Numbered from the stretch's first letter, positions 11,106-22,276 are shown. The stretch is DNA of 64,000 nucleotides from Isoetes taiwanensis (GCA_021234155.1 JAJEKV010000002.1:36745107-36809106), one strand, 5' to 3'. Made by a program: numbers and translations. Notes: generated by a model from the sequence alone, not told the origin.

Positions 11106-11863
11106 TGTTCCGGTAATATTTCACGTGGGTCGTGGTGGGCTTACTCAAGACCTTTCTCCGTAAGGCCCTAGGGTGGCGGTCTAGTAGACCAAACATCTGC
11201 ATTCTTTGGTGCTCCTTAAGGTACACGCTTTCTTGGTCTTGAGGAAGGAGCGGTATTGACGGACGGCGGGCGAATGGTGGGTCCAAAGACTTGGCGAGCC
11301 ATCGTTTCACTCACATTCGCCATCGAACCCGGTGATTGTGGGGAAGGTGGTTGCAGCCCCGGGATCGTCGAGCGGCCTCTCCCAAAGCATCTGTCCCCTA
11401 CCCTCGAAAGGAGCCGGTTGGGCCATCTCGGCCGTTGAAGTGTGGGGAGCTGCGGCCTCCCAGGCGGCTCATGCTCAAGCATCCTCGCATAGACCCCCCC
11501 GCATGATCATAGTCCGGGCGCAACCGTGGTACATGGGGTGTTGGGGCAATGGGTGCTCTCGGTTGGCTCGCCAATCTATCTGCAAGAACAGGGGCTGATG
11601 GTCGAGTATACTTCCTCGTCCCGACCACCGTCCCGGATTAATCGGGCGAAAGTGATCAAGTGTAGGCATTGCTCGTCTGCTAGCAGGTAATCCACCACAC
11701 TGGTGCCGCCCCCCTGGTTCTCCTGTCTACAAGTGAAGCGGCTGGAGGACGGCCACTGTGCTAGCCCATTGCAAATGACCAGGTCAAAGATACTGCCCAG
11801 CAACAGCAGCTGCCGGCCATACCGTGTCACCTGGCTGTCATCTGACGCCCTTGGCCAAACCAT
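11106..11863 (-). pseudogene. LINE APE-type endonuclease remnant and linker
   Basis: The clearest piece (11576-11863) reads FDLVICNGLAQWPSSSRFTC, GGGTSVVDYLLADEQCL and LITFARLIRD, resembling the C-terminal half of the EEP/APE endonuclease of LINEs, where S.VDY.L is a conserved block. This enzyme nicks the target DNA for target-primed reverse transcription. The N-terminal half is missing. Sequence from 11106 to 11575 is a degenerate linker in several frames, rich in R, P and S. A fragment covering the missing N-terminal part from a different copy lies at 56474. Confidence 0.65.
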
Positions 11864-12861
11864 CTATGCGGGGTCCATTTGCAACCCCTCGTGCGCAGCA
11901 CCTTGTTAGATTATAGTTAAACCACTGAAAGCAATCCCACACATCTTTTCTTGTGGCTTAAGCATCATTTCACTAGGTAGGATGACACTAGAAACCTTTT
12001 CCATATTAGATGCAATATCACTTCTATAGATTTCAAAGCAATGTCTTGTGACGTTCCAGCACAGTATACGGTCCCAGGACGTATACTGTACTGCCCCGTC
12101 ACGCGTACGCCGACGTGTAGCCAGGCGGGTAGCCCCTAGGGGGCAACTTGCAAGGAGTGTGCATTTATTAATGTGCACATTTAACCATGTGCACATTTAT
12201 AGGTGCACATTTTCCCATGTGGACACTTTATGCCAAGTGGGCCATACCCAAGTGTGCAATTAATGTGCACATTTACCAATGTGCACATTTATTAAAGTGC
12301 ACACCTTTCCATGTGGGCACATTTTGCCACCTAGCGGGCCCATTCCCAATTATCCCACACATGCCAAAAGGGGATAATTGGAAACCCTAGCCAACCCCTT
12401 GTCTATTTAAGAAGGGAAACCCTAACTTGCCCATTTTTCGTTTCTAGGGTTTTAGAGCTCTGTTTTGACTGCCCCAGGGGTCAAAACCGCCTCCCAGACT
12501 CTGTCTGAGCGAATTGCCCCATTAGTTTTCCTTGATTCGAGCAGGTTAGCAGAATGGTTGAGCTCAGGTCAGGAGGAGGAACCCAAGGATCAGGTATTTA
12601 GTCAATTTAATAGCCTAAACCATCTTCTAGTCATTAAATCAGTAGGTTTAGCCTATTAAATTGCCCATAGCAGCCCTCTAGATCTCTAGATACCCGACTC
12701 TAACTAAAGAACCTAACTCTATGATATAGATTAGATCTAGTTCTTTAGTTCTTCTATGATGTATATGGATGATGTATCTCTATGAACTCCTTGTATTGGG
12801 AAGGGGGGTAGAGACCTAAAGCTTGGTAGTAGATGCTCCTATACACTACAAGAGAATGCCT

Positions 12862-13165
12862 GTTCTGCGTCAGAAAAATCGTCAGATAGTCTTCACAAAA
12901 CAGACAACTTGTCTGGACCCTACTGGCTGACGATTTATCTGACGATTTTTACCTGACGATTTAGCGTCAGAAAACTCGTCTGAAAGATCGTCAACAAAAT
13001 CGTCAATTTTCTGACGATTAAGCGTCAGAAAAATCGTCAAGATTCGTCAGAATTAACGTCAAAAAAAACGTCAGAAAAAACGTCAGCAAAATCGTCAGAA
13101 CAAATGTCAGAAAAAACGTCAAAAAAATCGTCAAAAAAATAGTCAAAAAATTCGTCAAAACATTT
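12862..13165. repeat. CACTA left subterminal repeat cluster
   Basis: About twenty copies of CGTCAG, CTGACG and close variants (TCTGACGATTTTT type), in both orientations, lie within 300 bp of the left terminus. In CACTA elements such motifs are binding sites for the TNPA-like protein. The matching cluster at the right end is at 20557-20800. Confidence 0.8.
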
Positions 13166-14140
13166 TTTACCAATTTTGTCAAGTTTTCGTCTATTTACAT
13201 TTTGTTTGGATTTACATTTTGTTTGCAAATTGAAATTTTTATTGATATGCACTATGCCTGCATTTTCAATTACACAGCTTGTAATGCTGATGAAGTCTAA
13301 GATGAATTTAGGCCACAAGTTATAAAGAAATAAAAGCATAAGTAAAACAAAAACTCCTTTGTTTAAATCCAGTCACAAGTCACAGTTACATTTACATGTA
13401 AAGTTACATGCTCCAAAGTTTCATGCTCCAGGCTCTTATTTCCAGATAAGAGATAACCCAGGAAGAACTGCTATAATTGTCCGCAGTACGTAAGCTATTC
13501 GCGCTGCTTTGTAACATTTGACTCCACATCATCCAAAAACTCAAAGAGATTGGAGAAGTCAGACTGGTTACCTGCAGCAAACAATACACTAATTAGCCTT
13601 AGTCAGGGTAACAGCATATTCGCTAGCAGATAAGCTATAGTCTGGCTTGGCTCATCGCCCTTCATCAATCATACATTTATAGACATTGTATAAACATAAA
13701 AGCTCAGTTCGTAGCTGCAGTTTAGTTGTCAGATCACTATATTTTTTGATGTAGCAGATCATGTTCAGCTGTATACCAGACCTGCCTGGGTTGCTCAGCA
13801 CGAATTCCATGTACTTCTAATCTTAAATCCATACTGTAAGCCCAGTTAACCGCTAAGATCACCTATGAACTCAGCAGAAATAATATAAACCAACTTTACC
13901 CTGGTATTTCTTTAAGATAAGCATTTATTTATTACAATAACTTAAAAGACACCTGATTCAGCTGTAGCTCCTTATCATTTTCGTATTTACAATCCTAAAT
14001 CCATACTTTAAGCATAGTTAACCACTAAGATTAACTACTAACTCAATAGAAATAGTATAAACCAGCTTAATCTCGCTATTTCTTTAGCATTTCTAGACCA
14101 TTCACATTTATTTATTGCAATAACTTAAGAGAAACCTGAT

Positions 14141-14654
14141 TCAGATGCAGCTCCTCATCTCCTCACTTGAAACTTCCTGTTGCTGGGCTTCAAGGGAATC
14201 TGCTACTTTGTCTATGCTAGCATCTGTGCCCATCTTGCCAGAATCTGCATTTTGGTACAAGTATTTGCTTATGCTCCCATCTTTGTTGGCTGTTGCAGCA
14301 GGGGTTTCCAAGCCATATTTCGTCACAATATCTGGCAAGAACTGCTTACTGGGCTGGGCCTGCACTTCACCAGCCTTCTTGCATAATGCTACAAGATCAA
14401 GGCCAGCTTCATTGATCAGCTTAAGCTTGTCTTGCCTGGTCCTCTTCTGTTTCTTCATTTGAGACGCAGCACAAAGGCTCCTTCAGAATAGATAGTTGTT
14501 GATCTGTATAATAGGCTTCCCATTCTACATTGTGCCAGCAATATGTGTAGCGATTTCCCTTATTGTTGGCCGTTAGCTTGCTGGCAAATAGCCAGACAAG
14601 GTTACTTCTTATTCCAGGCATATAGCCCTCTGCTAAATTTGGGATGAAGCACAA
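14141..14654 (-). CDS. Unrecognised ORF pair inside the CACTA element
   Basis: Two overlapping minus-strand frames (14421-14654 and 14141-14458) meet at CCVSNEE/MKKQKR and could be one exon with a frameshift. The upstream part reads LVWLFASKLTANNKGNRYTY then CWHNVEWEAYY; the downstream part is hydrophilic (KLKLINEAGLDLVALCKKAG, ISKYLYQNADSG). I recognise no family. The location suggests a remnant of an element-encoded protein, such as a TNPA-like or captured gene. Surrounding introns or flanks could not be defined. Confidence 0.3.
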
Positions 14655-14949
14655 GAAAAATATCCAGACCTGGACTTACATGTGATCGGCCACCACTATG
14701 TTGGACCGCCATTCCGCTACATCATTCTGCAAATATTCTTGTACTGCTATCAATCCGACCAAGCAATCGTCCATTGCACAGCTGGGTGATCCATTCCGAC
14801 TGCTTTTTTCCGTTAACCTAAAGCCGGCATCGTTCCCTAAGATCGAAATGTACAGAACATTTGGAATATGCTTTTACATTTTTTAATAAGCACTTTGAAT
14901 TTGTACATCCTGCTGCCCCTAGTGCCAATATTGACGCGTTTAATTTTTC

Positions 14950-15752
14950 CGTAATCCACATTAGGGTGAGATTACTGGTATTTTTTATCTCTTTTCAAAT
15001 CCATTATTCTGTCTCCGATATTTCCGCAGCGGCGCCGCTAAGAACCATTTTCTCCGCTAGCGCATCTTTCGCCGGATTTGGCATTGAAGCTTCCTTCTTC
15101 GATCTCGCTTCCTTCAACCATCTCTGATCTTCGCCGATAAACAGAGATTGCCGCGATGATCTTCGTACTTGCAGAGCAGAGGGCCTTTCGAGCCTCTTAT
15201 CTGCCGATTCTTGCAAGCATCAGCAAGCAATCAGCCTCCTATCTGCCGATTCTGCCTCCTATCTGCCGATTCTTGCAAGCATAAGCGAGGATTCTGCCTT
15301 CTATCTGCCGATTCTTGCAAGCATGAGCGAGTCTTGCAAGTATGAGCGATTCTTGCAAGCATGAGCGAGGAGCAGAGGAAGCATAAAGATTTTTTTCAAG
15401 TATTCCTACGTCCATAGCACCATAGCAACGCCCTTGAATCTGTAAGAAGAAAACCCTTGAATCCAGGCATCGCCCTTGAATCTGTAAGAAGAAAATCGAA
15501 GCTCATTAGTCGCCGTGCCCCTTTGCCGGACCTGTGAGAATTGCAAATACCTCTTATTTTTTAATATCTCTCTGATTTTCGCCATAGCCGCAGATGATCT
15601 TCTCCCTCAAGAAAGCCCCAGAGGTAACTGTATGGGAGATCTTCGCTGGAGCAGCTAGAAAAACAGAGAAAGAGAAAGCCCGATCTTCGCCATAGGCGCC
15701 ATAGCCAGGGAAATTTTTGCAGGGACGTAATCTCACCCTAATGTGGATTACG
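14950..15752. mobile_element. 803-bp element bounded by a perfect 26-bp inverted repeat
   Basis: CGTAATCCACATTAGGGTGA at 14950 and its exact inverse ending at 15752 form a 26-bp perfect inverted repeat. Between them is a short tandem array (about 15190-15365) based on TATCTGCCGATTCTTGCAAG. The right arm is itself inside a GGACGTAATC/GATTACGTCC hairpin (15724-15754). No ORF of note. A MITE-like element is the simplest reading, but no target duplication was identified. Confidence 0.55.
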
Positions 15753-16817
15753 TCCGGGAAAGTTCCTCGTCTCGGAATATTCCCTCGGCGGCCCGCCAGA
15801 CGAGGCGGCGCCGCCTCAGGAAATTCCCTCGTGGAATTTCCTCAACCAGAACTTTCCCTATTACATAATGCTCTTAAATTTCCATGCCGCTTACACAAAC
15901 CATAGCCAACTGTAGACCCATTGTTCAACATGTACTATTGAGATCAAATTGCCACTAAAAGAAATATACTATGGGACATGGAGCCCATTTAAAATTGTTA
16001 GAGTTCACCATGCTAAAGGCCTATTGCCCACCAGGAACAGGAACAGCATAAAAGCAACCACTTTATAAAATCATGAAGGGGATTCAAATGCCCATTATAA
16101 AATACTGTCAGCGGCAGGTCCCATTTGCTTTTAAAAATTAGCCTACGACCACACCCTACACAGTTATGAGGTAGAATGACGCTTGAGGGCTACTGCTATA
16201 GGGCACTAAGGGCCATGTTAATTTAGAGGCAAGAGTAGCCAGCCTCCTACCCCCTTCCCAAAAATTCCAGTTGTGTAGCAGTCAATTTTCCTTTATGTAG
16301 GACCTTCGTAGGATCTTGATCATGTAGGATTACAGGGCCAAACACTTAAAACCCTACACCTTGCCATACATCACCAAAATTTCCTTGCTATTTACACATT
16401 CTAGTTCCAATGCGTGACAAGATTTCCAATTACAGACCCATTATTCAGCATCACTAAAAAAAGTATAATGTGGGACGTAATGGTTGCTTACGTGGAATTC
16501 TGCTCCCATATCCAATAGGGAGCTTACACGTGGCACCATTTCCTTTCCTGAATGTTAGCTTAGTTGTCATTGTGATCAAATGTTTTTTAAGTGTACATGT
16601 TTTTTTTTTACTATCCACAGTAGAATGTAGGGTAAGAAGACAGAATTACAAGTAAAAAACCTCGGAATGTAAGGTAAAAATCCCAGAATGCACAGTAAAA
16701 TATTAAAATTCATAACCAGAAATATTACAATTGCAGTGAAAATTTTTCCATTCAAGTTCAGATCCAAAAAAGGTTTACAAACAAAAAGTTTCAGTCACAT
16801 GTTTCAAGTCACATGTT

Positions 16818-18290
16818 TCACCCAGATTTACTTTCACTTCCAGTAATCCGTTTTACAATTTCTGCAATGTTCAAGCTGCCACCACCAGGAACGATAATGC
16901 AATTGTTGAAAGTGCCACCTGAAATATTAGTCGTGCCAACATCAAGACTCAAATTAAAAGCCTTTCTCAACCGTTGATTGTCACCAGCAATCTCTTCAAG
17001 AGATATTGTATCAAAAAATGGACCATCAAGTTCTGCAGCAGGTAAACTGATAATATTCTGATTTTCTTTTGCACAACTATCATTTGCTAACTCAACAGTC
17101 TTTGGAGCCAAGTTCAAAGTGGAATCTTCAGCGACATTCAAACCATCACTCACGACACCAGGTTTAACACCATCACCTGAAAGGATATAAAGTACTTAAC
17201 TAATAGAAACTACAAAAGAAAATACAAAACAACAAACAAATAGAAATAATTAGACTACTAAAATTACCTGTAGAAACTGAATGACAATCTAGCACATTTC
17301 CAGCATTTTGCTTCGCATCATATGCAGCCAATTCTTCATTATAAACTGAGCTTCGTCATCATATGCAGTCAGTAACCATAAGCTGATATAGCTCATCTCT
17401 GCCTCTGATCGCAAAGCGAGACACACAATAATACATGAATCTCCTTTGCAGGCCTCTGTTACTAAAGATAAAATGTTCAATATCAGATAGCAGAGCTACC
17501 TCATCACTAAAAGACACTTCATCAACTTTCTTCCTCTTTCCACATACGCCTGGAGTCGGTCTAGACCTTCTCATAGATGCTATACAAGCTTTTCTAGCAT
17601 TGGAAAAAATAGGATTGTATCTAATATCAAAAGGAACCTCTTCAACTCCAGTTATCCCAACCCTAGCCTCTTGAGCCCTTCGTATTATAGCCCCAAATTT
17701 TCTGAAAATGTCTTGCAGACTGTCACAAATAAACAAAAATTGAAAGAATAAAAACAGAATGATAAAAAAATGGAAAACTTATGTTTCAGTTGGATAAAGG
17801 CCTCCTTTTATCTTGCAGACCTGCAACATGAATGGTTCTAGCATTCTTGCAAACTCGCGCAGATCCAACTCCTCTATCTTCTTGTCAAGTGGCAGTCCTT
17901 TTCTCACTCTCCATTGATCAAATCTAGTCCTCGCCCACTCAGTTTTATCAAATTTCCTCCCAGCAGCCTTCATTTCTTTCACTAACTCTTCATCTAAATC
18001 AAGAAATGCTACTTCCTTCTCAGATTTGCCACCTTTCTTACTTATTTCAAGAATGTTTTCCTTGTTATCATCATCGGCTCAGAAAATTCCTGGCATATTT
18101 TCAATATCCTTCATATATTCTTTAATCTCCTCTTCACCAAACTCCTTACACATATCTTCATACTCTGCCTCATTTTCTACATCCTCATCATGCAGACTAC
18201 TTTCAATTCCTCCAAGTTCTTGTGTGAGATTCAGCACAAAACTAGGTCCTTCAGATATGGTAGAAACTCCAGACATACTCGGCTGACATA
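16818..18290 (-). pseudogene. DUF3504/Crypton-type tyrosine-recombinase-like gene
   Basis: Minus-strand exon-like pieces read in order. An acidic N-terminus starts near 18270 (MSGVSTISEGPSFVLNLTQE, with one in-frame TGA after NMPGIF). Next come MKEMKAAGRKFDKTEWARTR, then EFARMLEPFMLQVCKIKGGL-YPTET (17779-17982), then SLQDIFRKFGAIIRRAQEAR...PIFSNARKACIASMRRSR...EVSFSDEVALL...RFMYYCVSRFAIRGRDELYQ (17359-17714). A tail at 16818-17153 contains GGTFNNCIIVPGGG. The LYP-SL-I-R and F.xRG..E blocks match DUF3504, a domain derived from Crypton tyrosine recombinases. RG would be the first catalytic Arg; no HxxR..Y follows, so integration activity is unlikely. Short introns (17737-17778, 17154-17270) are plausible. 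Confidence 0.6.
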
Positions 18291-18720
18291 CCAGAAAAAC
18301 TTGACACCATATTAGCATAACAAACAAGATAAGAAGAGCATTTAATCCAACCTCGTCTGCTGCTTTACTCCCCAAACCCTGAAAAATAGAAAGTAAGTGT
18401 AAAAAAACTAAAAAAGAAAATAAACAAGAACGAAATAACAACTATACCTCAATCTTGGACGCCATTCTTCAAATAAAGTTTCAAGAAACGGCTCTGACAC
18501 TCGCCGATCTTTGAAAACTAAAATGCACCATTAGGAATCTCACCAAGATTCACTGCAAGAAGTCAAAACTCCGACAAATACCACGCAAACCTCGATCTTC
18601 AACACTTTTGGAACAAAGAACACCCGATCTTCGAAAGAAACAAGGCGCTGGAACAAAGAACACCCGATCTTCAAAAGAGACAAGGCGTTAACCAAAGAAA
18701 CAAGGTTCGAAAGAAACAAG

Positions 18721-18880
18721 GCGCTAACCAAAAGAAACAAGGCGCTGGCGACAAAAATCTGAACTATGGCCGGAGACAAGGCGCTAACCAAAAGAAACAA
18801 GGCGCTGGCGACAAAAATCTGAACTATGGCCGGAGACAAGGCGCTAACCAAAAGAAACAAGGCGCTGGCGACAAAAATCT
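18721..18880. repeat. 60-bp tandem repeat upstream of the DUF3504-like gene
   Basis: The unit starting GCGCTAACCAAAAGAAACAA is present twice identically (18721-18780, 18781-18840) and a third time over 40 bp (18841-18880). Shorter related units containing AAGAAACAAGGCGCT extend left to about 18610. Identical copies imply recent expansion or conversion. Confidence 0.9.
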
Positions 18881-20556
18881 TCAAAAAACAAGGCGCTGGA
18901 GCTATGGCCGGAGCGCCATAGCCGCAGGCGAGGAAAGAGGAGGAACAGTAACGTCCAAATTTTTTTATATGGATGACGTGGCAGAATTCCACGTAAGCAA
19001 ACCTTCACGTTATGGCAAAGGCTTTTTAGGCTACTTTAGGCTCAAGTCGGCCTCCGCTACGGCGCTGCCACCACCTTTCCAGGCCAGAAAGTAGCCTAAA
19101 AATCCTTTCCCTTATACATAAAGGCCATATAAAATTGGTAAAGATCACAATGTTGAAGGACTAATGCCCACCAAGCTCGGCTTAGGCGCCAACCCTTGAT
19201 ACAATCATGAAGGGGATTCAGATGCACATTATACAATACTATGAGCAGCAGGTCTCATTTGCTTTCAAAGGTTAGTCTAAGGCATTGGCCTACATAGTTT
19301 TGAATAGACTGAATCTTAAGGCTATTGCTATAGGGCACTATGGGCTATGATAATTAAAAGGCAAAAGTACCCATTCTCCCACACCCTGCCCACAAGTTCA
19401 AGTGGTGTAGCAGTCCATTTTTTCTTTATGTAAAGTCATGGTTATGAAGAACTAAAAGGCCAAACCCTTAATGCCATACTCCTTGACATATATCACCACC
19501 ACCTTGTACAACACTGTACTCTAGGGTGCCTAGCTTTCCAACATATAACTCTAGGGGTAGCACCTCCGCAAATTTGGGAACCACATGCCCGTTTGCTTCA
19601 AAGGGAATCTTACCATTTTATCAGATGTATGAAACAGAGAGAAGTTGATGGCTATTGCTAAAGGCCATCCACGTAACCAACATAGAAATCTGTATATGCC
19701 TTTTCCTGAAGGGTCAAGGGTTACTTAACCTAGGAACCTGCCTTGAGCAGTTCACAAATCCAGATAAATTGAGGCATTCTCAAAATGGGTTTTTAACTTA
19801 CCTTCCAAACTTTGTACTAGGCAAAACCATATATGGGTCATAGAAATATCAAGGTAAGTGCTTTCTTGCCTCTATATAAGCAGGAATTTTCATGATCTAA
19901 AGGGTGTCTCCCTAAAGATGGGAATCCTTTGTGCCTTGTAAGCCTTTGAGATTCAAAAGGTCCTACAAATTAGTAGGGGCATAGCCAAGTATACCTCAAA
20001 AGCAAATAAGGAGTTTACAGATGCATTCAAACACGGGGCACACTAGCAGATTGGCATATGTAGCAAGGGGCAAGTTCAGGAATGAATAGGGAATGGAAAT
20101 AGAAGGAGCAAAGTGATACTAAAACTTGAGATACCATGACAAGGGGTCTTTCAAACTTCAACATAGTGACTTCCAAACAAAGCTTGTACAAAGCAATTAA
20201 ATGGGAGGAAGGTTTAGAATGAGTAGTCAACTCGTCTATCGATTCAAAGTTTAAGGGGACCATCATAGTTATTATCTTTTATAGAACCTACATTTATCCA
20301 TATGGTTCATAAAACCAAAAGGTTAATTACTAGATAACTAATCCAGAGACGTTTTCCAATAGAGATAACACCAAACAAACTATAATTAAAGCCAGCCAGA
20401 AGGTTATGCTTTTCAACCAGATAACTTAATCAAACTCGATTCAATCATACACCATAGAAGAGATCTATAAGAGGGCTTTCCAATGCAACAAATTTCATTC
20501 AAAACAGACTTTTGGATCAATTGTTATGATTTAAAAAAAAAAAAAAAAAAAAAAAC

Positions 20557-20800
20557 TGACGGTTTTTCTGACGTTTTCTCTGACGCAGGCTTTGACGTTT
20601 TTCCTGACGAAAAGTTTGACGCTAAACCTGATGCATATGTCTGACAATTTCTCTGACGATAGTGGTGACGTTTAATTTCTGACGATTTGTCTGACGTTTT
20701 CTCCTGACGATATATCGTCAGGAATTTAATCGTCAGGATAGTCGTCGGAATATTCGTCAGGACATAGCCATCCAATTTGTCTGACGATTTTTTTGACGCC
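20557..20800. repeat. CACTA right subterminal repeat cluster
   Basis: CTGACGTTTTCTCTGACG-type motifs repeat here every 15-25 bp, mirroring the left cluster. A poly-A run (about 22 A) at 20533-20554 lies just inside it. Confidence 0.8.
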
Positions 20801-21632
20801 AAACCCTCATCCTCTTGTATAGCACACTATAGATTCGGCCTGTGCATAAGAGCCACACCTGGTTGTGGGTGAAGGGACCAGACTGGCTTATAAGGAGGTT
20901 CATGTCCTGACTCTCGAACGATCCCTATGGTGTGTTACTGCTACCGGGGATCATTGTGACTAGGTCTAATGGCTTACCACTGAGTGTGGGTGAGGCATGG
21001 GCTCGACACCCGTGAAGTGGTGTACACTTTCCATTGGGTTCAAGTCGAATAAGGGCAGTGGGCCCTCTAGTCTCCTTTGAGTCAAAGATGTAGATCTCTC
21101 GGAGGGAGAGATCCCTACCGCCCCATCTAATCGGGAGATGCAACCCGGATGTAGCCCCCTCGCCACGCATCCCGGCTGGCTACTGGCCAGTCCCAACACT
21201 TTTCAGCCTATTCTCGCAAAGTGTGCAATGAGGGGCGGATGGAGCGGACAACCCAATGCCATGTTCTTTATGCCGCCCAAATCCATTGCCATGAATTCTC
21301 TGGAGACCCAAGCCGTCGGGTCATCCCTTCGAAGTCCCGAGCCTTGGGTAGGACCCCTATGTATGATGCCGGGTCGCTGTCTATGCAGATGTTGATGCCC
21401 CACCCTTCGAGGTGGATATGTGTTTATGTTGTATAATCGACATGTATGTTTACGCTCCCAGCCTAGGTAGGCCCCGAGGGAGACGGGGTAATGACCCCTT
21501 CACTCTTCCCACCGGGACTCGTTACGTCGCAAGATGATTGTGGAGGGCCCCAGACGGTGTGGAGCTAGTATGGGGGATGAACTCCTGTTTGTATACGGTG
21601 GGTGCACCGTATATGAGTAGGGGACGTCACAA

Positions 21633-21644
21633 TGGTATCAGAGC
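21633..21644 (+). other. Primer-binding site, initiator tRNA-Met
   Basis: TGGTATCAGAGC lies one base after the LTR end. It is the complement of the 3' end of plant initiator tRNA-Met and is the usual minus-strand primer site of plant LTR retrotransposons. Confidence 0.92.
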
Positions 21645-21838
21645 AATGTTCTTGGAGACCAAGAGCAAAGCACTGACCATGCTCCCAGTAGTACTAACTT
21701 GATAGGATTCTCAAACCTCGAAAAATGGGAAAAAAAATTTCTCATTTTTGTAGTTTATGCTAAGCTAGTAATAGTTAAAATGAATGAAAACACAAAAAAA
21801 GACTAAAATTGGTGAGCCAACATCCAAAAAGTAGGGTG
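21645..21838. other. Leader after the primer site
   Basis: No gene. The sequence after the primer-binding site (GACCAAGAGCAAAGCACTG) is the expected retrotransposon leader. I cannot tell where it gives way to the duplicated hairpin unit. Confidence 0.4.
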
Positions 21839-22097
21839 GTCTCACACGTCGCGCCAGGACAGATAATGAGAATCTCATTTTCGGGCTGGGCGCAAAGTGT
21901 GAGACATTCAAATTGAAACACACTAAAAAGTTATAAATTACAAGAAAATAACTTGGTAATTCTAAAATGGAGCTAAGAAATGGTAGAACTGTAGAAAGTA
22001 TAAAATTTAGTAGCGGGACCCACCATAATTCATTACGTCGCCGCCCCGTGACGTAAAATGAACTTCTCATTATCGGTCTGGGCGCAACGTGTGAGAC
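21839..22097. repeat. Hairpins H1 and H2 of the duplicated promoter-like unit
   Basis: H1 (21839-21905) is a 67-bp hairpin with arms GTCTCACACGTCGCGCCAGG and CTGGGCGCAAAGTGTGAGAC and an inner palindrome AATGAGAATCTCATT. H2 (about 22034-22097) keeps the right arm CTGGGCGCAACGTGTGAGAC but its left arm is altered, and its inner part is AATGAACTTCTCATTATCGG. H1 resembles H3 and H2 resembles H4, so the pair was duplicated as a unit. Confidence 0.85.
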
Positions 22098-22174
22098 CAT
22101 GCTTAAATTTAGGTGTTTTAGATGTTTTAGGCAACCCAAAAAGGTACTTTGAGATTTGACCTAAAATCGACCCC

Positions 22175-22182
22175 TATAAATA
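22175..22182 (+). promoter_or_regulatory. TATA box, copy 1
   Basis: TATAAATA sits about 80 bp after hairpin H2. It is followed by a leader with CTGCTCTCGTCTGCTAAGGC, similar to the leader of copy 2 (GCTCTCCACTGCTTAGGC). Confidence 0.55.
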
Positions 22183-22276
22183 GATCTAGACCCCCATTTC
22201 CGCGTCCCTTCCTTAGAAAATCTGCTCTCGTCTGCTAAGGCGATTTTCCGGCGCCGACATCGGATTGACGAACCGC

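Larger units (their letters stand above)
8830..11905 (-). mobile_element. Non-LTR retrotransposon (LINE), 5'-truncated, minus strand
   Basis: On the minus strand the order is endonuclease remnant (11.86-11.58 kb), linker, reverse transcriptase with RRGCPLSPTLFSLYIDRLE (near 10.38-10.44 kb) and YADD (10303-10314), then a zinc-binding C-terminal domain (9.12-9.82 kb) and a 3' tail with a conserved hairpin (9.0-9.07 kb). The GCPLSPTLF block differs from the QGDPLSPYLF of common plant L1 elements, so this is likely another clade (RTE-like or CR1/Jockey-like); I cannot settle which. Many frameshifts and stops are present, and the segment is GC-rich compared with its flanks. The 5' end lies just before the LTR at 12047. 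Confidence 0.82.
16482..19003. mobile_element. TIR element carrying a DUF3504/Crypton-like gene
   Basis: GGTTGCTTACGTGGAATTCT at 16482 is inverted as AGAATTCCACGTAAGCAAAC near 18983-19002, a TIR of about 22 bp with one indel. ACGTAATGG (16475) and ACGTTATGG (19007) may be a 9-bp target duplication with one mismatch, as in Mutator-like elements, but the exact ends are uncertain because that sequence may also belong to the TIR. Inside are the recombinase-like gene on the minus strand and a 60-bp tandem repeat upstream of it. Confidence 0.6.
15965..19510. repeat. Diverged direct repeat flanking the DUF3504 element
   Basis: About 450 bp at 15965-16420 and 19125-19510 are related in the same orientation. 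Shared blocks are TCATGAAGGGGATTCA, GGCTATTGCTATAGGGCACTA-like (about 16190 and 19320) and GTGTAGCAGTCNATTTT. A third partial copy lies near 19560-19700 (GATGGCTATTGCTAAAGG). The first two copies bracket the TIR element at 16482-19003. This could be an old tandem repeat split by that insertion. Confidence 0.6.
12844..20818. mobile_element. CACTA (EnSpm) DNA transposon inserted in the LTR
   Basis: The left end reads CACTACAAGAGAATG and the right end CATCCTCTTGT, giving terminal inverted repeats of about 11-15 bp with the right terminus worn (AGTG lost). ATA at 12841-12843 and 20819-20821 is a 3-bp target duplication, the CACTA hallmark. Both ends carry dense subterminal CGTCAG/CTGACG repeats. 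No TNPD-type transposase was recognised, so it is non-autonomous or decayed. It contains other elements, including an 803-bp inverted-repeat element and a TIR element with a DUF3504-like gene. Confidence 0.85.
12047..21631 (+). repeat. 5' LTR (TGTGACG...CGTCACA), split by a CACTA insertion
   Basis: TGTGACGT at 12047 and ACGTCACA ending at 21631 form the inverted LTR termini. Removing the insert (12844-20818 plus one ATA) leaves about 1.6 kb that aligns throughout with the reverse complement of 39802-41423, the same LTR family. TGGTATCAGAGC follows immediately after the right end, so this is a 5' LTR of a plus-strand element. Landmarks: repeated TGTGCACAT motifs at 12160-12300, TATTTAAG near 12406 as a possible promoter box, and TAAACCTACTG-like sequence near 12640. 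No matching plus-strand 3' LTR is in the window. Confidence 0.9.

Noticed and set aside
12862-13165. CRISPR-like array (repeated CGTCAG)
   Set aside because: Repeats are short, in both orientations, irregularly spaced and sit inside CACTA ends, where subterminal motifs are expected.
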